Positions 41,600 to 53,028 of a DNA stretch of 64,000 bases are shown piece by piece (position 1 is the stretch's first letter; the number at the start of each line of letters is the position of its first letter). Both the position numbers and the translations under genes were made by a program. This DNA is from Piezodorus guildinii (taxonomy: Eukaryota > Arthropoda > Insecta > Hemiptera > Pentatomidae), in the NCBI GenBank assembly GCA_023052935.1, contig CM041292.1:102739906-102803905 (forward strand), in the 5' to 3' direction. The notes beneath the pieces are model-generated. The model searched no databases. It was not told where the DNA came from and worked only from the letters and a program-made list of their open reading frames with translations.

Positions 41600-42480
41600 T
41601 GTGAAATTTGAAAGAGACCCAGTCGAGGACTGCGAGGCAGTCTATAAAGGGGCTTAAGACCCATATTTTGATAATTTCAGAATTGCTCTATCTAGAAGAC
41701 TCTCAATTATCAATTCATATAAACTAATAATTGAGAGCGTATGCCCTTTTAAAATATCCAACTCATTGTTAAACGACAAAGAAAAAAAAATGTATGAATA
41801 TTGGAGTTTCCAGTTGACGGTCATTCGACCTTGCTTAAATGCATTGTATTAATCTGTAACATGAAAGCATTATTATTATTACTGAGGCTGTAAAGAAAGT
41901 ATATATATATTTTTTTTGAGCTTATCCCCTTCGCTTGCATGTATATGGTAGTTATGCTTGGAACGGGAGTGTCGCCTGCGAATATATTAAGCGTATTTAA
42001 TAAATTGAGACGTTGATTTCCAAAAGATACTAAAGAACATTTTGTACGAAATTGAGATTTTTACATATTTATATTCTCCTCATTTAGTTGTATTTAAATC
42101 TTAAATTTGATAGTATCAAATGAATACTCATGTCCTTTAATAACGTGATTTAGAAATGCTGTTATTTTCTTAAAATACTAATTACACATTTATTTTCATT
42201 CCAAATCACACAAGAACATTTCATTTCATAACTTCAATATGGTTTTATTAATATAGTAAAGAAATAATTCTAGATTTTAATGCGAAAAGAATCAAATAAG
42301 TTGGTTTAATAATACAGTAATGAAAGATTTTTGGGCTTCTTATAAAATTCCTCAGGATGGATATAGTACCTTTTGGAATTCAACGTCTAGGAATGCCGAT
42401 AAAACACGGGAAGTATGGTGGTATTGAAGGTAATGAATAAAACAAATGGAGATATTTTTTACATTTATTCTTTATAGTGC
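41600..42480. other. No gene seen
   Basis: AT-rich DNA, no recognised motif. A G9 run at about 42494-42502 immediately precedes the SINE head. Confidence 0.55.
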
Positions 42481-42487
42481 TATTCCT

Positions 42488-42690
42488 ATTAGGGGGGGGG
42501 GGGTAGCCGAGTAGGTTAGCGCGCGTTGCTATCAAAACTTGGAACAAAATAATCACATGTTCGAGTCTCGGAGTGTGAGGAGATTTATCTCAGCATTTAT
42601 CCCCCACCCTCACCCCCGGGCCCGAGGAACCTCCGCATAGCCTTCAAAGGCGAGGTAGGGCGAAAAAAAAGCAAGAAAAAAAAAGCCTAT
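42488..42690 (+). mobile_element. tRNA-derived SINE, family 2
   Basis: A box TAGCCGAGTAGG matches TRGCNNAGYNGG fully. The B box TGTTCGAGTCT lies about 55 bases on and matches 9 of 11. A G+C-rich body follows (CCCCCACCCTCACCCCCGGG) and CTTCAAAGGCGAGG, ending in an A-rich tail. The last part recurs at 27055-27140. Its head differs from family 1 at 21860. Confidence 0.7.
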
Positions 42691-42699
42691 TATGGAGTA

Positions 42700-43350
42700 A
42701 AAGGAGTGCTTAGAAACGTGAAGATATGATTTAGACGTGTTTTTATAGCATTTACACACAAATTTAACTATAGATTTATGCGTTTCTCTTAGCATAAAAA
42801 ATATTATTATTTTAGTATTAAGTATTAAGGTTATTTGTTTTATATTTTCTCATAATCTGCATTAATTGAGGCTGGTCATTACTGAAGGCAATGTTGGTAT
42901 GATTAAGATAATAAGAGTGCACTCCGTCTGGCTTATTATTTCGAATTAATTAACGCTCTTAAAGTTAATTATTAAATTCTAATCATGCTAATGCTTGCCT
43001 GCCGATTTTCCAAGTGATAGGATACCCATAATACAAGCAATAGGGAAATAATCAAGGGTCTTTATTCAGATATCTCGGAAAGATAATAATGAGGGTCGAG
43101 TCATTATATAATATATAATTTTTAAAAAAATTAAAAGATAATATAGATTTATTATTTATATTTATGGATATTTCTGACGAATATACATTTTATTTTACTG
43201 AAATATGTCACTTATAGGTTACAGAACCAGTTTAAATCAGAGATGGAAAATAGTGGATCTGCTGTTTTTACTCGTGGTTAATAAAATATCAAGTTACTTT
43301 TGTATTTTAAATTTTCATGTTGGATTGTAAAACATAATGTATTTCAATAT
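42700..43350. other. No gene seen
   Basis: AT-rich sequence without motifs or recognised repeats. Confidence 0.55.
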
Positions 43351-43359
43351 TTGCATGTA

Positions 43360-44100
43360 GAGAACACCAGAAACGGAGGAAGAGGCGTCCATATAGAATT
43401 CCCCGTCGGACACGTTCTCCAAAAAGCCTTCCCCACGGGACTCATCTCAACGAACTACAAAGCTGAGCACGGCTCTATGCTAACGGCAGCCAAGATTCTG
43501 AGGGGTCTTGAGAGGTCTCGCTCTCACGCACAGTGCTCCTAAGAGATGCAGCATCCATCCTGGAATGCCTCAAAAATAAATGGAAATGTGTGCTAGGCAC
43601 ATTAGCTGAGGAGCTGGAAGACCTAACAGCAGCTTTAAGAGGTCGTCCTTCAGTGGATTCCAGGGCAGTGTGGACTTGCGGGGAATGAAATTGCATAGGT
43701 TGGAGGAGTGCAAAACAATTAATAAAAGGGCCATAAGCCAGCGGTGGGAAGCAAATCACCCGAATCATCAACCCCATGACGAATATTATAAACTAACGAG
43801 AAGTGAACCGGTTATAATAATTCGCCTCAGAACTGAACATAACCGCATGAAGTCGCACATTTTTAAAAAATTTAAGATAGGATCCAGCCCCCTCTGCGGA
43901 TGTGGTCAAAATGAAGAAACCAAAGAGCACATTCTACAAAGCTACCAATTGGTGGAGTACATACGGAGGCAGATATGGCCCCAACCAACAGACCTTGGGA
44001 CCAAGCTCTTCGGAAGTCTGGAGGACCGCTAAATTTATATTCTCACTTCCTGCGGGGAACGATGGGGAAGAACGAAGAAGAAGAAGAACACCAAAAGGAA
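43360..44100 (+). pseudogene. I-type LINE 3' end: RNase H and zinc-finger domain, frameshifted
   Basis: Frame 43300-43542 holds the start of an RNase H domain (G-V-H-I-E-F-P, K-A-F-P-T-G-L, Y-K-A-E). A shifted frame has an R-D-A-A-S-I-L-E-C-L-K segment, and Q-W-I-P-G-Q-C-G lies near 43650, with Q where H is usual. Frame 43670-44032 has R-L-R-T-E-H-N-R-M and C-G-C-G-Q-N-E-E-T-K-E-H-I-L-Q, the C-terminal zinc finger. The end is marked by GAAGAAGAAGAAGAA at 44072-44090. LINEs with RNase H belong to the I group. The copy is broken by at least two shifts. Confidence 0.78.
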
Positions 44101-44341
44101 GATTTGTTTCTTGATGGTCATCTGAACTAACTTCCGTATGGATTATAAAAAATATTCGACACTGAGATTTATTATTAAACTTTTTAGCAAAAACCTTTAT
44201 GTTAAAAAGGTCTTTTTTGCTGTCTTGGATCTGAAGCTTTTTGAATTGTGACATTATTCTCTTAGTTTCTCATTAGCATTCTTAAAAATTAGAAATGCGT
44301 TAGTCACAAGTGCAAGATAAATTGTATTTATTGGTTAATTA

Positions 44342-44393
44342 ATATCTCACCTCGACATCTAATCATTATACATTAGATGTCGAGGTGAGATAT
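44342..44393. repeat. Perfect 22-bp hairpin with 8-base loop
   Basis: The arms ATATCTCACCTCGACATCTA(AT) and their exact reverse complement (44342-44363, 44372-44393) surround an 8-base loop. It is not part of any recognised element. Confidence 0.9.
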
Positions 44394-44749
44394 AAGATAA
44401 AGTATCCCTATATATTCACATTCATCTTGATAATGAATGATAGCATGTTGACAACCCAGTTCCAGTTTAGGTACAACCAAACTTGGGATTACAGTATGTT
44501 CTCATGTAGGTGTATATTAATGAGATCATTCATGAAGTGACATGAAATTGGTATCAATATCAATGAAATTAAACACAATTATTTTTTATTGTGTTAAGAA
44601 TCAATATTTAATACAAAAAAAAATATAAAAATAAAAGAGATAGCCTAAGTCGAATGTGATGTGTAAAATATATTGTATAATTATTATTCTTCCATTCGAA
44701 GAAGAGCGGAGATAACAGGTTTATCACAATTTAAATAAAAGACATAAAC

Positions 44750-45830
44750 TTATGATTTCTTCTTCTCCTTACCTTTCAGCGTGGCCATATATGCAGCCAT
44801 CGCAACCAGACATCCCGGTATCTCGCGAGAACGTACCTTCAACCATCCTATCATCTTTACTCGAGTCACCCTAGCTCAAGGTCAAACATTGGGCCTTTTT
44901 GTTCGTCTGGCTTCGTAGAAGCTTCTGGGTTGACTCTATTCCTACATTCTGCGGACATGACCAAATCTGTCTTAATCTGTCTAGTATTCTTTCCAGTGGC
45001 TCGACAATTAATTTTTTTCTAATTCTGTCGTTTCTTATACAGTTTTTTCTTATTGTTCCTGGCGCTCTTCGGAGATACTTCATTTCAGCGGTGGTTATGC
45101 AATTTTTATGCCTGTCTAATGTCACCTCGCTTTCAACACCGTTCATCAATCTTGGAAAGAACACTGCTCAGTATTTTCTTAATTTAACATCCCTTCCAAC
45201 TTCTCTGTTACCCACAATGTAGTTACAGATTTAGAAGTAAATATTTTTTTGTTTTCTTGATTCTGTTTTTGACCTCTTCATACCATTCCTACCAAATATA
45301 ACACCATAGTATGTTTAATCATCCTTTTTTTTTAAATGGCTGACCATTACATATTATGTTGATGGCCTGAGGCTAAATGGCTGACCATTACATATTATGT
45401 TGATGGCCTGAGGCTAAATGGCTGACCATTACATATTATGTTGATGGCCTGAGGCTCCCTCTCGACATGAAGTACTTTACATTAGTTGGTATTTATGGAG
45501 AGCCCTTTTCTTCCTAATTCCTCTCATCATTCTAACATTGCTTGCTGTAGCTTTTACTGCAGGTCAGCCACTAAGAATATGTCATCTCTAAACAGCAGAG
45601 TTCGGGTTTGAATATATATCATATTCCATAACTCGACTATTCCTCTGGCCGTTCTCCTTTTGCATATTTTATGCACTTCGTTTATGAGCTTCATGAAAAG
45701 CAACAGACTCAAGCACTCTCCCTGCTTCACTCGTTGTTTCATGGCAAAAGTATTTAAAAAATGCTCCAATAACAGTGCTACTGTTAATGGTCGAAACATT
45801 TCGATCTGTATTTATTTCGAGCTTGATTTC
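44750..45830 (-). pseudogene. RTE-like LINE relic in two blocks
   Basis: On the minus strand, 45799-45554 contains V-K-Q-G-E-C-L-S and, later, L-F-R-D-D-I-F-L-V-A-D, the palm region with R where A is expected in F-A-D-D. 45164-44871 contains T-A-E-M-K-Y-L-R-R-A-P-G and R-I-R-K-K-L, the C-terminal region that normally follows Y-G-x-E-x-W. The blocks are in the right order for one element. Between them lies a tandem repeat (45334-45456). Frames are broken, so it is a relic. Confidence 0.65.
45334..45456 (+). repeat. 41-bp tandem repeat, three perfect copies
   Basis: The unit starts AAATGGCTGACCATTACATA and ends GGCCTGAGGCT. Three copies in a row are identical, which suggests recent expansion. 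It sits within the RTE-like relic. Confidence 0.95.
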
Positions 45831-46224
45831 ATCATTAAAAAAAATCTATCTATGAGTGGCTTCTTATGAGCTAAAGATTATATTCAAATCACCACTCAAA
45901 AAAATGGAACGAAAGTGATAACTTTTTGTTTTGCGCAACTCCCTTCTCCATTTGTCAAAAGTACAAAACCCAGAAAATTTATACATTTTTAATAGATTGA
46001 TTTGGAGAAATGCAGATAACTACCGAAACCACTGTTGGCCATTCTCAAATACTCATTCTGCTGCATATATGTCCCCAATATCTTGACTAACAATAACTAA
46101 TATAATATTTTGTGAAGGAATTGTCTAAAGTTAGCACTTTTATATTTGATCCATGCTCTCAATACTATCAGATGTCCAAATAGGAATAACGACGGTCATA
46201 TAAGTGATTTGTAGTTCAATGGAA

Positions 46225-46370
46225 GTTCGGATAGTTAGTCGATTGATTGTTGTATTAATCAGTATCGACGGCTAGTTTCTTGTCGTTATAGTTTTGTTAG
46301 AAGCTTGTCAAAGAGTACTAGATAGCGGATATTTTTGGCTGGAATAAGTGTAACATTTTTGAAAGGTGCA
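46225..46370 (-). pseudogene. LINE-B short internal fragment
   Basis: Plus-strand AATCAGTATCGACGGCTAGT and TTTCTTGTCGTTATAG correspond to 24740-24785 of LINE-B, as does the following CTTGTCAAAGAG...AGATAGCGGAT. About 140 bp, diverged, lacking both ends. Confidence 0.55.
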
Positions 46371-46389
46371 GGATATTACAGGTAAAGAG

Positions 46390-46780
46390 CCTATATTTGT
46401 AACAAAAAGCTAAAGACTATAAAAACGATTGCTATAATCAGACTCATGGTATCGTATGGAAGTGAATTATGTATTTGGAATCGAAAGAGCATGGCAATGA
46501 GGCTGGTTCATGAATGATCTTCATTTTGATTAACGAGCATAGTGTGTTGTTGAACAGAAATATCAGCGGGTTCGAGCAACTCTCTAGCGAACTTACTATT
46601 TCGCTAATCGCAGGAAGATAGTGTTGCTAATCACATAGTCTACTAAAGGACGTAAACAAAGAAGAGGATAAATGGTAGGCTTGGTGGAAAGAGAATGGCT
46701 GACCCAGGTCGAAGGGGTTAGAATACGTGGTCGAGGATCAGAAGCGACTGGAGGTGATAGGATATCCGAAGAAAGCCAGG
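46390..46780 (+). pseudogene. Possible RTE-like LINE 3' relic
   Basis: A frame near 46405-46510 reads K-T-I-K-T-I-A-I-I-R-L-M-V-S-Y-G-S-E-L-C-I-W, resembling the I-R-P-V-x-x-Y-G-S-E-x-W thumb motif. A later piece near 46640-46770 is basic and arginine-rich, as in RTE C termini. Stops intervene. Confidence 0.4.
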
Positions 46781-46809
46781 AAAGCCAGCCTTCAATTCTC
46801 AATGAAGAC

Positions 46810-47475
46810 AGGGCTATGACTATTAATATATCAAATTATTAAAATAGCAGAAGTTTAAAAATCTTTAAACCATTAAAATAAAAAGATTACTATCGATAGT
46901 GATTTTCATGGATCAGCTATAAATTAGCAAATTTCCCCTTTAACGATCCTAGTTTTTATTAATTTGAATCAATCTAATTTAATTTTTATAATTTATTATT
47001 TTCCCATTTCAGAGAGTATACTATTCTGAATCATAAATATTATTATATACAAGAAAGAAGGTAAGAAAAAAAATCCTAAGTCTAAATCTAAATAATATAT
47101 TTCGGTACTTTTTCGTGCTTCCAGTTCCTTCCTAGTTGGCCGCAAGGTCAAATACTTCTTTTGCTGTTCTCATTATATGGTTAATGACTGTTATTTTTAT
47201 TGACCGCAAACAGACTAAAGGCAGAAAAAACAGTCGTCAGGGTCTGAATTCCAAAAAGAATTTTCATTTTAACTTGTCGGAGAACACACAAGGGATCTAC
47301 GCTAAGGATCTTTTAGGGCGGTGCGACAAAGATTAGCTAATTCGCATTTCTGCTAGGCTTCTAAGGTATATCCTGTTTTTATTGTGGAAAGTGAAAATGT
47401 TTGAAGCAGACAATGAATGAAAGCGAAGATGTTAAATACATGAATTAAATTACATCATGTAACAGAACAAGAATC
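46810..47475. other. No gene seen
   Basis: AT-rich. A 66-codon frame at 47136-47336 is basic but has no recognised motif and does not start with ATG. Confidence 0.5.
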
Positions 47476-48330
47476 TTTTTTTTTTTTTTTTTTTTTTTTA
47501 TTGAGATATATTACAATTTGTTACAAAATGAACAATAATAATATTGATAAGAGACCACATTCATACTATATATACAGAAAATAATAATAATGGTCAAATT
47601 ACATAAAATAGAACATAAATAAATTCATATATATACAATAAAATAATAATAATATATAATAAACAAAATAAATCGAAACAAAAACCTATTATTGAGATAA
47701 ATAAAAAGTTGGCAAATAAATAAACATCTTACACACAATCTTAACTATATACAATGTATACAATTGCTAAAGGGACCCCAGAAGCGCTTTTCCCTCCACT
47801 TGTGGAGGAAAAAGCGGAATCCAAGAGATTCCAGCGCCTCTATCTCAGCCGCATCACTGGTCTGAGCCAGTGGAGGCTGAGTTAGGGCGCTGTAGCCACA
47901 AACATACCGTACATGAGTGGAGGATCTGACCAGTGTCAGAACTCCAGTTTAAATGTTTACAATAGGTCTCGTGGCCACTGCCGTTTCAATCTTCGAGGAG
48001 GATTGTAGGGATGGGTGGTGCTGGATAGGGATTGCGCTAGAGGGTTAGGTTGATGACTAAGGTTCTGATAAAATTTGGAAAATTTGGATGGTACCAGGTC
48101 TAAAACAAACGGAATATTAAGGTCATGGTGTAGGGTACAGTTGGTAACGTAATAAGGAGCATTATCTAATGTTCGGAGGACTTTGGATTGGAAGGATTGG
48201 ATGCGTTTGATGTTAGAATGTTTAGCTGTCCCCCACAGTTCAAGTTCGTAGGTCCATATAGGTTTCAATACTGTCTTGTATATTAGTAATTTGTTATCAA
48301 CTGTAACATGAGATTTCCTGTTTATTAGTC
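47476..48330 (-). pseudogene. LINE-A copy 2, 3' half
   Basis: Poly(A) tail (T24 at 47476-47499), a 3' UTR of about 450 bp, and the last 103 codons of ORF2 (47957-48268: K-P-I-W-T-Y ... R-Q-W-P-R-D-L-L). The frame is open to the point where LINE-X begins. The 3' UTR is unlike that of copy 1 (8943-9201), but its ORF2 end is clearly the same family. It matches copy 3 (31785-33048) more closely than the right half at 53029. Confidence 0.88.
48256..48330. repeat. 75-bp segment duplicated on both sides of LINE-X, left
   Basis: 70 of 75 bases match 53029-53103. It looks like a long target-site duplication, but all five differences are shared with LINE-A copy 3. Confidence 0.75.
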
Positions 48331-48686
48331 AGTAGAGTTGCTTTAGGACGTAGAGCTGAGTAACATCGTGTCCGTGATTACAGTTAATAAGATTGGTTTG
48401 CCAAAAACTATTAAAGTGAAAGTGCGCGTAGTGAGAGTTATATACTCAAGGAGTATTTATGTGAAATTTGGTGACGATTAGACGACGGATAGTCCTATGG
48501 TAACTAAAAACTTTATTAATAGTTTTCGTTATTCATCGGCCTAATCTTGTGTGGGCTCGAACTGGACCTCCCCCACCATCTCGTCAGCAACAGCGCCATC
48601 TCATTAATATTTATTTTGGTAGAGCCCAATAACTCGTAATAAATTTATTTATTTTATTTCACTCACTAACAACAATCTTAGCTAAA

Positions 48687-49484
48687 ATGGCCTATGATGA
48701 AAAATTAGATACCATCATAAAAAAACTAGAAAAGCTAGATCATTTAGATACGAAGCTAGAAAGTTTAAGCTCTAAATTCGAAAAAGAATTTACCACCTTA
48801 AAAAATGACGTAAAAAACTTAAAGAAATCATTCACGGAACATGATAATAATTTCAGGAAGAACAACCTAATTTTATTCAATTTTCCAGAAAACCCAGAAG
48901 AAAAGGTTTGGGACTTAGAAGAAAATATTGGTTTATTATTAAAAGATGTTTTTAAATCGCAGTACGATTTAACGGCTCTTGATTTTGTTAAAAGAATGGG
49001 ACCTAAAAAGGGTTTTAAACGTCCTGTACTAATAAGGTTTTTGGCTTACAGAACAAAAATGGCGATACTGAGATCAGCTAGGAATCTTAAAGGAACGGGC
49101 TTATCTTTATCTGAAGATTTTCCGCCGCATATAAGAGCAATAAGAAAGCAGCTCTATCCCTATTGGAAGACGGCTAGGGAAGAGAAAAAAAAAACCTATA
49201 TGAAATACGAAAAATTATATATAGACGGTAAATTATGGAGCTTAGACGAGCTGCAGGCTGGGTTTCGAACCGAAGATAATCTCTCAGAAGATAGCGAAGG
49301 GGATGATTCATCGCAAGCTACAGGCACAGAAAATTTTTCGGACGGTACCCTTAGGCGCTGGCTGAAGGAAGGCAAACTTATTAAGAAAAGGAATCCATCG
49401 AAGAAGAGGAAAACCGAAAGGTCGCCACGCCCCCGCTCTTCTTTTCGTCGCCTCGAGAAATCAGAAAGAGAAGATCAAATGTGA
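48687..49484 (+). CDS. LINE-X ORF1: RNA-binding coiled-coil/RRM protein
   Basis: 265 residues, intact. Residues 1-57 form heptad-like Leu/Lys repeats (coiled coil for trimerisation). N-N-L-I-L-F-N-F-P-E at about 59-68 opens an RRM-like fold as in L1 ORF1p, followed by V-L-I-R-F near 114-118 as the RNP1-like strand. Residues 120-190 resemble the L1 C-terminal domain (A-R-N-L-K-G-T-G ... S-E-D-F-P-P). The tail is acidic, then very basic. Such proteins bind the element RNA as a ribonucleoprotein. ATG at 48687 is preceded by a leader with no competing long frame. The stop TGA lies in ATGTGATG. Confidence 0.85.
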   Translation: MAYDEKLDTIIKKLEKLDHLDTKLESLSSKFEKEFTTLKNDVKNLKKSFTEHDNNFRKNNLILFNFPENPEEKVWDLEENIGLLLKDVFKSQYDLTALDFVKRMGPKKGFKRPVLIRFLAYRTKMAILRSARNLKGTGLSLSEDFPPHIRAIRKQLYPYWKTAREEKKKTYMKYEKLYIDGKLWSLDELQAGFRTEDNLSEDSEGDDSSQATGTENFSDGTLRRWLKEGKLIKKRNPSKKRKTERSPRPRSSFRRLEKSEREDQM

Positions 49485-49527
49485 TGAAAATGGTAAACAA
49501 AACGGCAATAAACCAGGTATCTCCATC

Positions 49528-52500
49528 ATGGCCTATAACATTGCAGGTTTAAAAAATAAACAAAGTTTATTAAGTTTTTTTGATTTTGTAAAAAGATATG
49601 ATATTATTTTATTATTTGAAACGTTCATAGAGAAAAAAGATGTTGAATTGTGTCAGAATCTACTGAATGATTTTAGTATTTTTGTAATTCCAGCTGTAAG
49701 ACGTTTTAAGTATGGCAGGGCTTCGGGTGGGGCAATATATGGTTACAAAAAAACAAAATTTACTTCGAGACAATGTTCATTTATTAATATACGCGATAAC
49801 GTTATTCTAAAATTCTCTGAAAATAAAAACAATATTAATATTATTCCAGTATACCTCAATGTAAATACTTGGAAAAAGGATTTCGATTCAATAACGGACT
49901 TTGTACAGCAAGGTAATTTACATAATATGGTAATAATAGGAGACATAAATGCCAGAATTTCTAACGCCCAAAAATTTAAAACAAATTTAATATATGATGC
50001 CAATATTAAGTCAAATCGACAATCTAAAGACTTGTACATTAATTCAAAAGGGAGGTTGTGGATTGATTTTTGCGAAAATAATGACCTTATAATCCTCAAC
50101 GGAAGAACTAAAGGTGATGAATTAGGTGAATTAACTTTTGTTGGAACTATGGGCTCTTCGGTAATTGACCTTTGTTGTGTCAGTTCGAATTTAATAAATA
50201 AAATTGATAAATTTGAGGTTATTACAGAAATTTTTCTCAGATCATTTGCCGGTGGCTGTAACCATGAAAATCACTCATATTAATCGAAATGAGGTCGTTT
50301 TGCCCTTACTCCCAAAATTATTTTGGTCAGATGATGAAAATAAAATTTTTAAGAGTAAATTAGAGGGAGAAATGTCGAATCTCAAAATTTTAGAGAATGA
50401 ACCTGAAATATCTTTAGCTAAATTAAATAAATCTATTAAATTAGCAACTACAAAAAAATACATAAACAATAGCGTTAACCTGCGAAAGAAACAAGAATGG
50501 TTTGACTGGAGTTGCTTACAGCTGAGAAAAAAATCAATTAAATTGTTAAGAATATGTAAGAGGAACAATTCCGTTCTTTTAAGAAAATTATATTTAGAAA
50601 GTAATAGAACTTATAAGGCTCACTGCATATCCAAACGAAATGATTATCTTAAAAAACAAGTAGATAAATTAAGCCATATTAAAGATTCGCAACAATTTTG
50701 GAGTATTATAAAAATATTTAAGCAAAAAAATTTCTGGCAAATAAAGGTATTAGTCTTAAAGAATTTAAAACATACTTTCAAAGCTTATTATCAAGTAAAA
50801 TTATCACCCGCGGTATAACAGACACTGGGATAATATATAAAGATGCTTTGTTAGATTCAGATTTCTCAATCTCTGAGCTAGAGATAGTCTTGAAAAATGC
50901 GGGAAACAGTAAAGCCCCGGGTATAAATCGTATTCCCTATGAATTCTATAAGAATGCCCCAAAAAGTTTCATAAGTGAGTTAATTAGAGTTTATAATGAA
51001 ATATATAGTAATTCTCGAGTTCCTAATGATTTTAAAGACTCACTTATTTTTCCTTTGTATAAGAAAGGGGATTCTAGTCAAGTGACCAACTATAGAGGAA
51101 TATCCTTTATTAATGCCGATGCAAAACTGTTTACCGGATTGTTATTAAACAGGCTGCAACTCTGGCTTGAAGTGAACAATGTTCTTTCTGAATTCCAGGC
51201 GGGCTTTCGTAAAGGTTATTCAACAATCCATAATATTTTTAATCTAACTAATTTAATCAAACTAAAATTAGAAGAAGTGAACCGAATTTATTTGTTTTTT
51301 ATCGACTTTAGAGCTGCTTTTGACTCCATTCCGAGAGATCTACTATTTTATAAGTTACATAAATGTGGCATATCCAACAAATTTGTTAATATAATTAAAT
51401 GCCTGTACGACAAAACGCGTGCGGCTGTTTGGGGTAATGAAGGAATGTCCGAGTTTTTTGACACACCAAGCGGTTTAAAACAAGGATGCCTTTTATCGCC
51501 AATCTTGTTCAGTATTTATATTAATGATTTGGTCGAAGAAATAGGAGGAGGTGTAAAATTGGGAAATTTCGATGTAAATATGCAGATGTATGCTGATGAT
51601 ATTGTTTTGATTAGTGACGACCCCGTCAAATTACAAGTCATGATTAATAAATTGAGTGTATATTGCGATAGTTGGGGGCTAGAAGTTAATCTCGATAAAT
51701 CCAAAATTATGATCTGCAAGAAAAGAGGTGGAAAGTGTGGGGGTAATTGGGAGTATAGTGGTAAACAAATTCAAGTTGTAGATAAATATAAATATTTAGG
51801 TGTCTACCTAACTCCTACTTTATCCTTTAACTACCATTTGAAAGAAAAACTATTTACTGCGAAATTGGGTATTAACAGTATTTGGCATAACGTTTTTAAT
51901 AACAATAATATACCTGTCTCTGTTAAGTTTAAAGTATTCAATGCCGTATCGAGATCGGTCATGTGTTATGGCTCACAAGTTTGGGGTTTTGAAAAATTCG
52001 AGCACGTCGAAAAATTACAGAGATTCTTTATTAAAAAACTATTTTCGCTCCCAGAAAATACGCCAAATTATATTTTCAATTTAGAATTTAATGTTTCAAA
52101 TATTTACTTGCACACATTAAAATTACATTTAAAGTATGTTTTGAAAGTTTTAAAGCTGCCAGATTCAAGATTACCGAAAATTGTTGCAAAACAAATAATT
52201 AATAAAAAACTCTACTGGTTTCAATCATGGAAGTATTTGTGTGATAAATATGATATTAATACGAATGTGAACAAAGATAATATCAACTCAATATGGGAAG
52301 CCAATATAGACAATATTATTAGTAATATAACTAAGGAGGTAGTATTAAATGCGGAATCGAATGCAAAACAAGGTTCGCATCATGGTCTATATCCTAAACT
52401 AAATTATAATTCAAGCAGGGGTTATATATATTCTATGCCATTTAATGATGCAAAATTAATACTAAAAAGCCGTGCAGAATTATTAAATTTAAATTATAAA

Positions 52501-52749
52501 CCGTTCAGAACTGATATTTGTCAACTATGCCCTCTTTGTAATTTAAAAGAAGTTGAAAATGTTAAGCACCTAATTGCCATCTGCCCTATAGTAAAACCAT
52601 ATAGAATCAAATTTTTGAATAGTGCAACGTTAACAGATAGTGAAGTCATTAATCTTTTAAACGGCTCTAACTGGACTGTCCTAGTGAAATTTTTAAGAGA
52701 AGCGTTACGTTATAGAGCTTTTTTAGTTCAAGAATTTAATTATAATTAA
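49528..52749 (+). pseudogene. LINE-X ORF2: endonuclease and reverse transcriptase with two frameshifts
   Basis: About 1,075 codons if read through two shifts. Endonuclease: N-I-A-G-L near the start, E in L-F-E-T-F, G-D-I-N-A-R, and S-D-H-L-P-V just after the first shift (T5 run near 50232-50236). The second shift is in an A7 run at 50723-50729, and the two restore the original frame. Reverse transcriptase: F-I-D-F-R-A-A-F-D and Y-A-D-D (residues 248-251 of the frame starting at 50848). The C terminus has C-P-L-C ... H-L-I-A-I-C. Both shifts are in homopolymers, so sequencing error is possible. The frame is also open upstream of the ATG, back to 49366. Confidence 0.88.
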
Positions 52750-53028
52750 GAAGAAAAAAAAAAAGAAAGACATTTTGTTGAAAAAATTTACTTTCGATAT
52801 TTAAATCAGTAATTCCTATAGTTTATTAAAATTTACGTTTATAATTGGTATTTTCTTTACTGATCTGTTTATTAGTTTGATATGTGATAAATATTCTTTA
52901 TTTCAATTTATTTTATTTGCAACTCTGCTGACGGAGTAATCCAAAGCAAGAATGTTTTTATTTTGTATTTATAGAAAAAAAAAATGTATTATATTAATAA
53001 ACATTATTATTATTATTATTATATTATT

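Larger units (their letters stand above)
48331..53028 (+). mobile_element. LINE-X, near full-length two-ORF LINE
   Basis: A 4.7-kb non-LTR retrotransposon: a 5' UTR of about 356 bp, ORF1 (48687-49484), a 43-base gap, ORF2 (49528-52749, two frameshifts), a 3' UTR and an (ATT)n tail (53004-53028). ORF1 is of the coiled-coil plus RRM type, as in L1 and several other clades, and ORF2 has an APE-type endonuclease, reverse transcriptase and a C-terminal CxxC...HxxxxC finger. It is inserted in LINE-A sequence, opposite in orientation. Clade assignment would need a phylogeny. Confidence 0.9.

Noticed and set aside
42490..42570. tRNA-like sequence as a functional tRNA gene
   Set aside because: Same reasoning: no acceptor stem, followed by a SINE body shared in part with 27055-27140.
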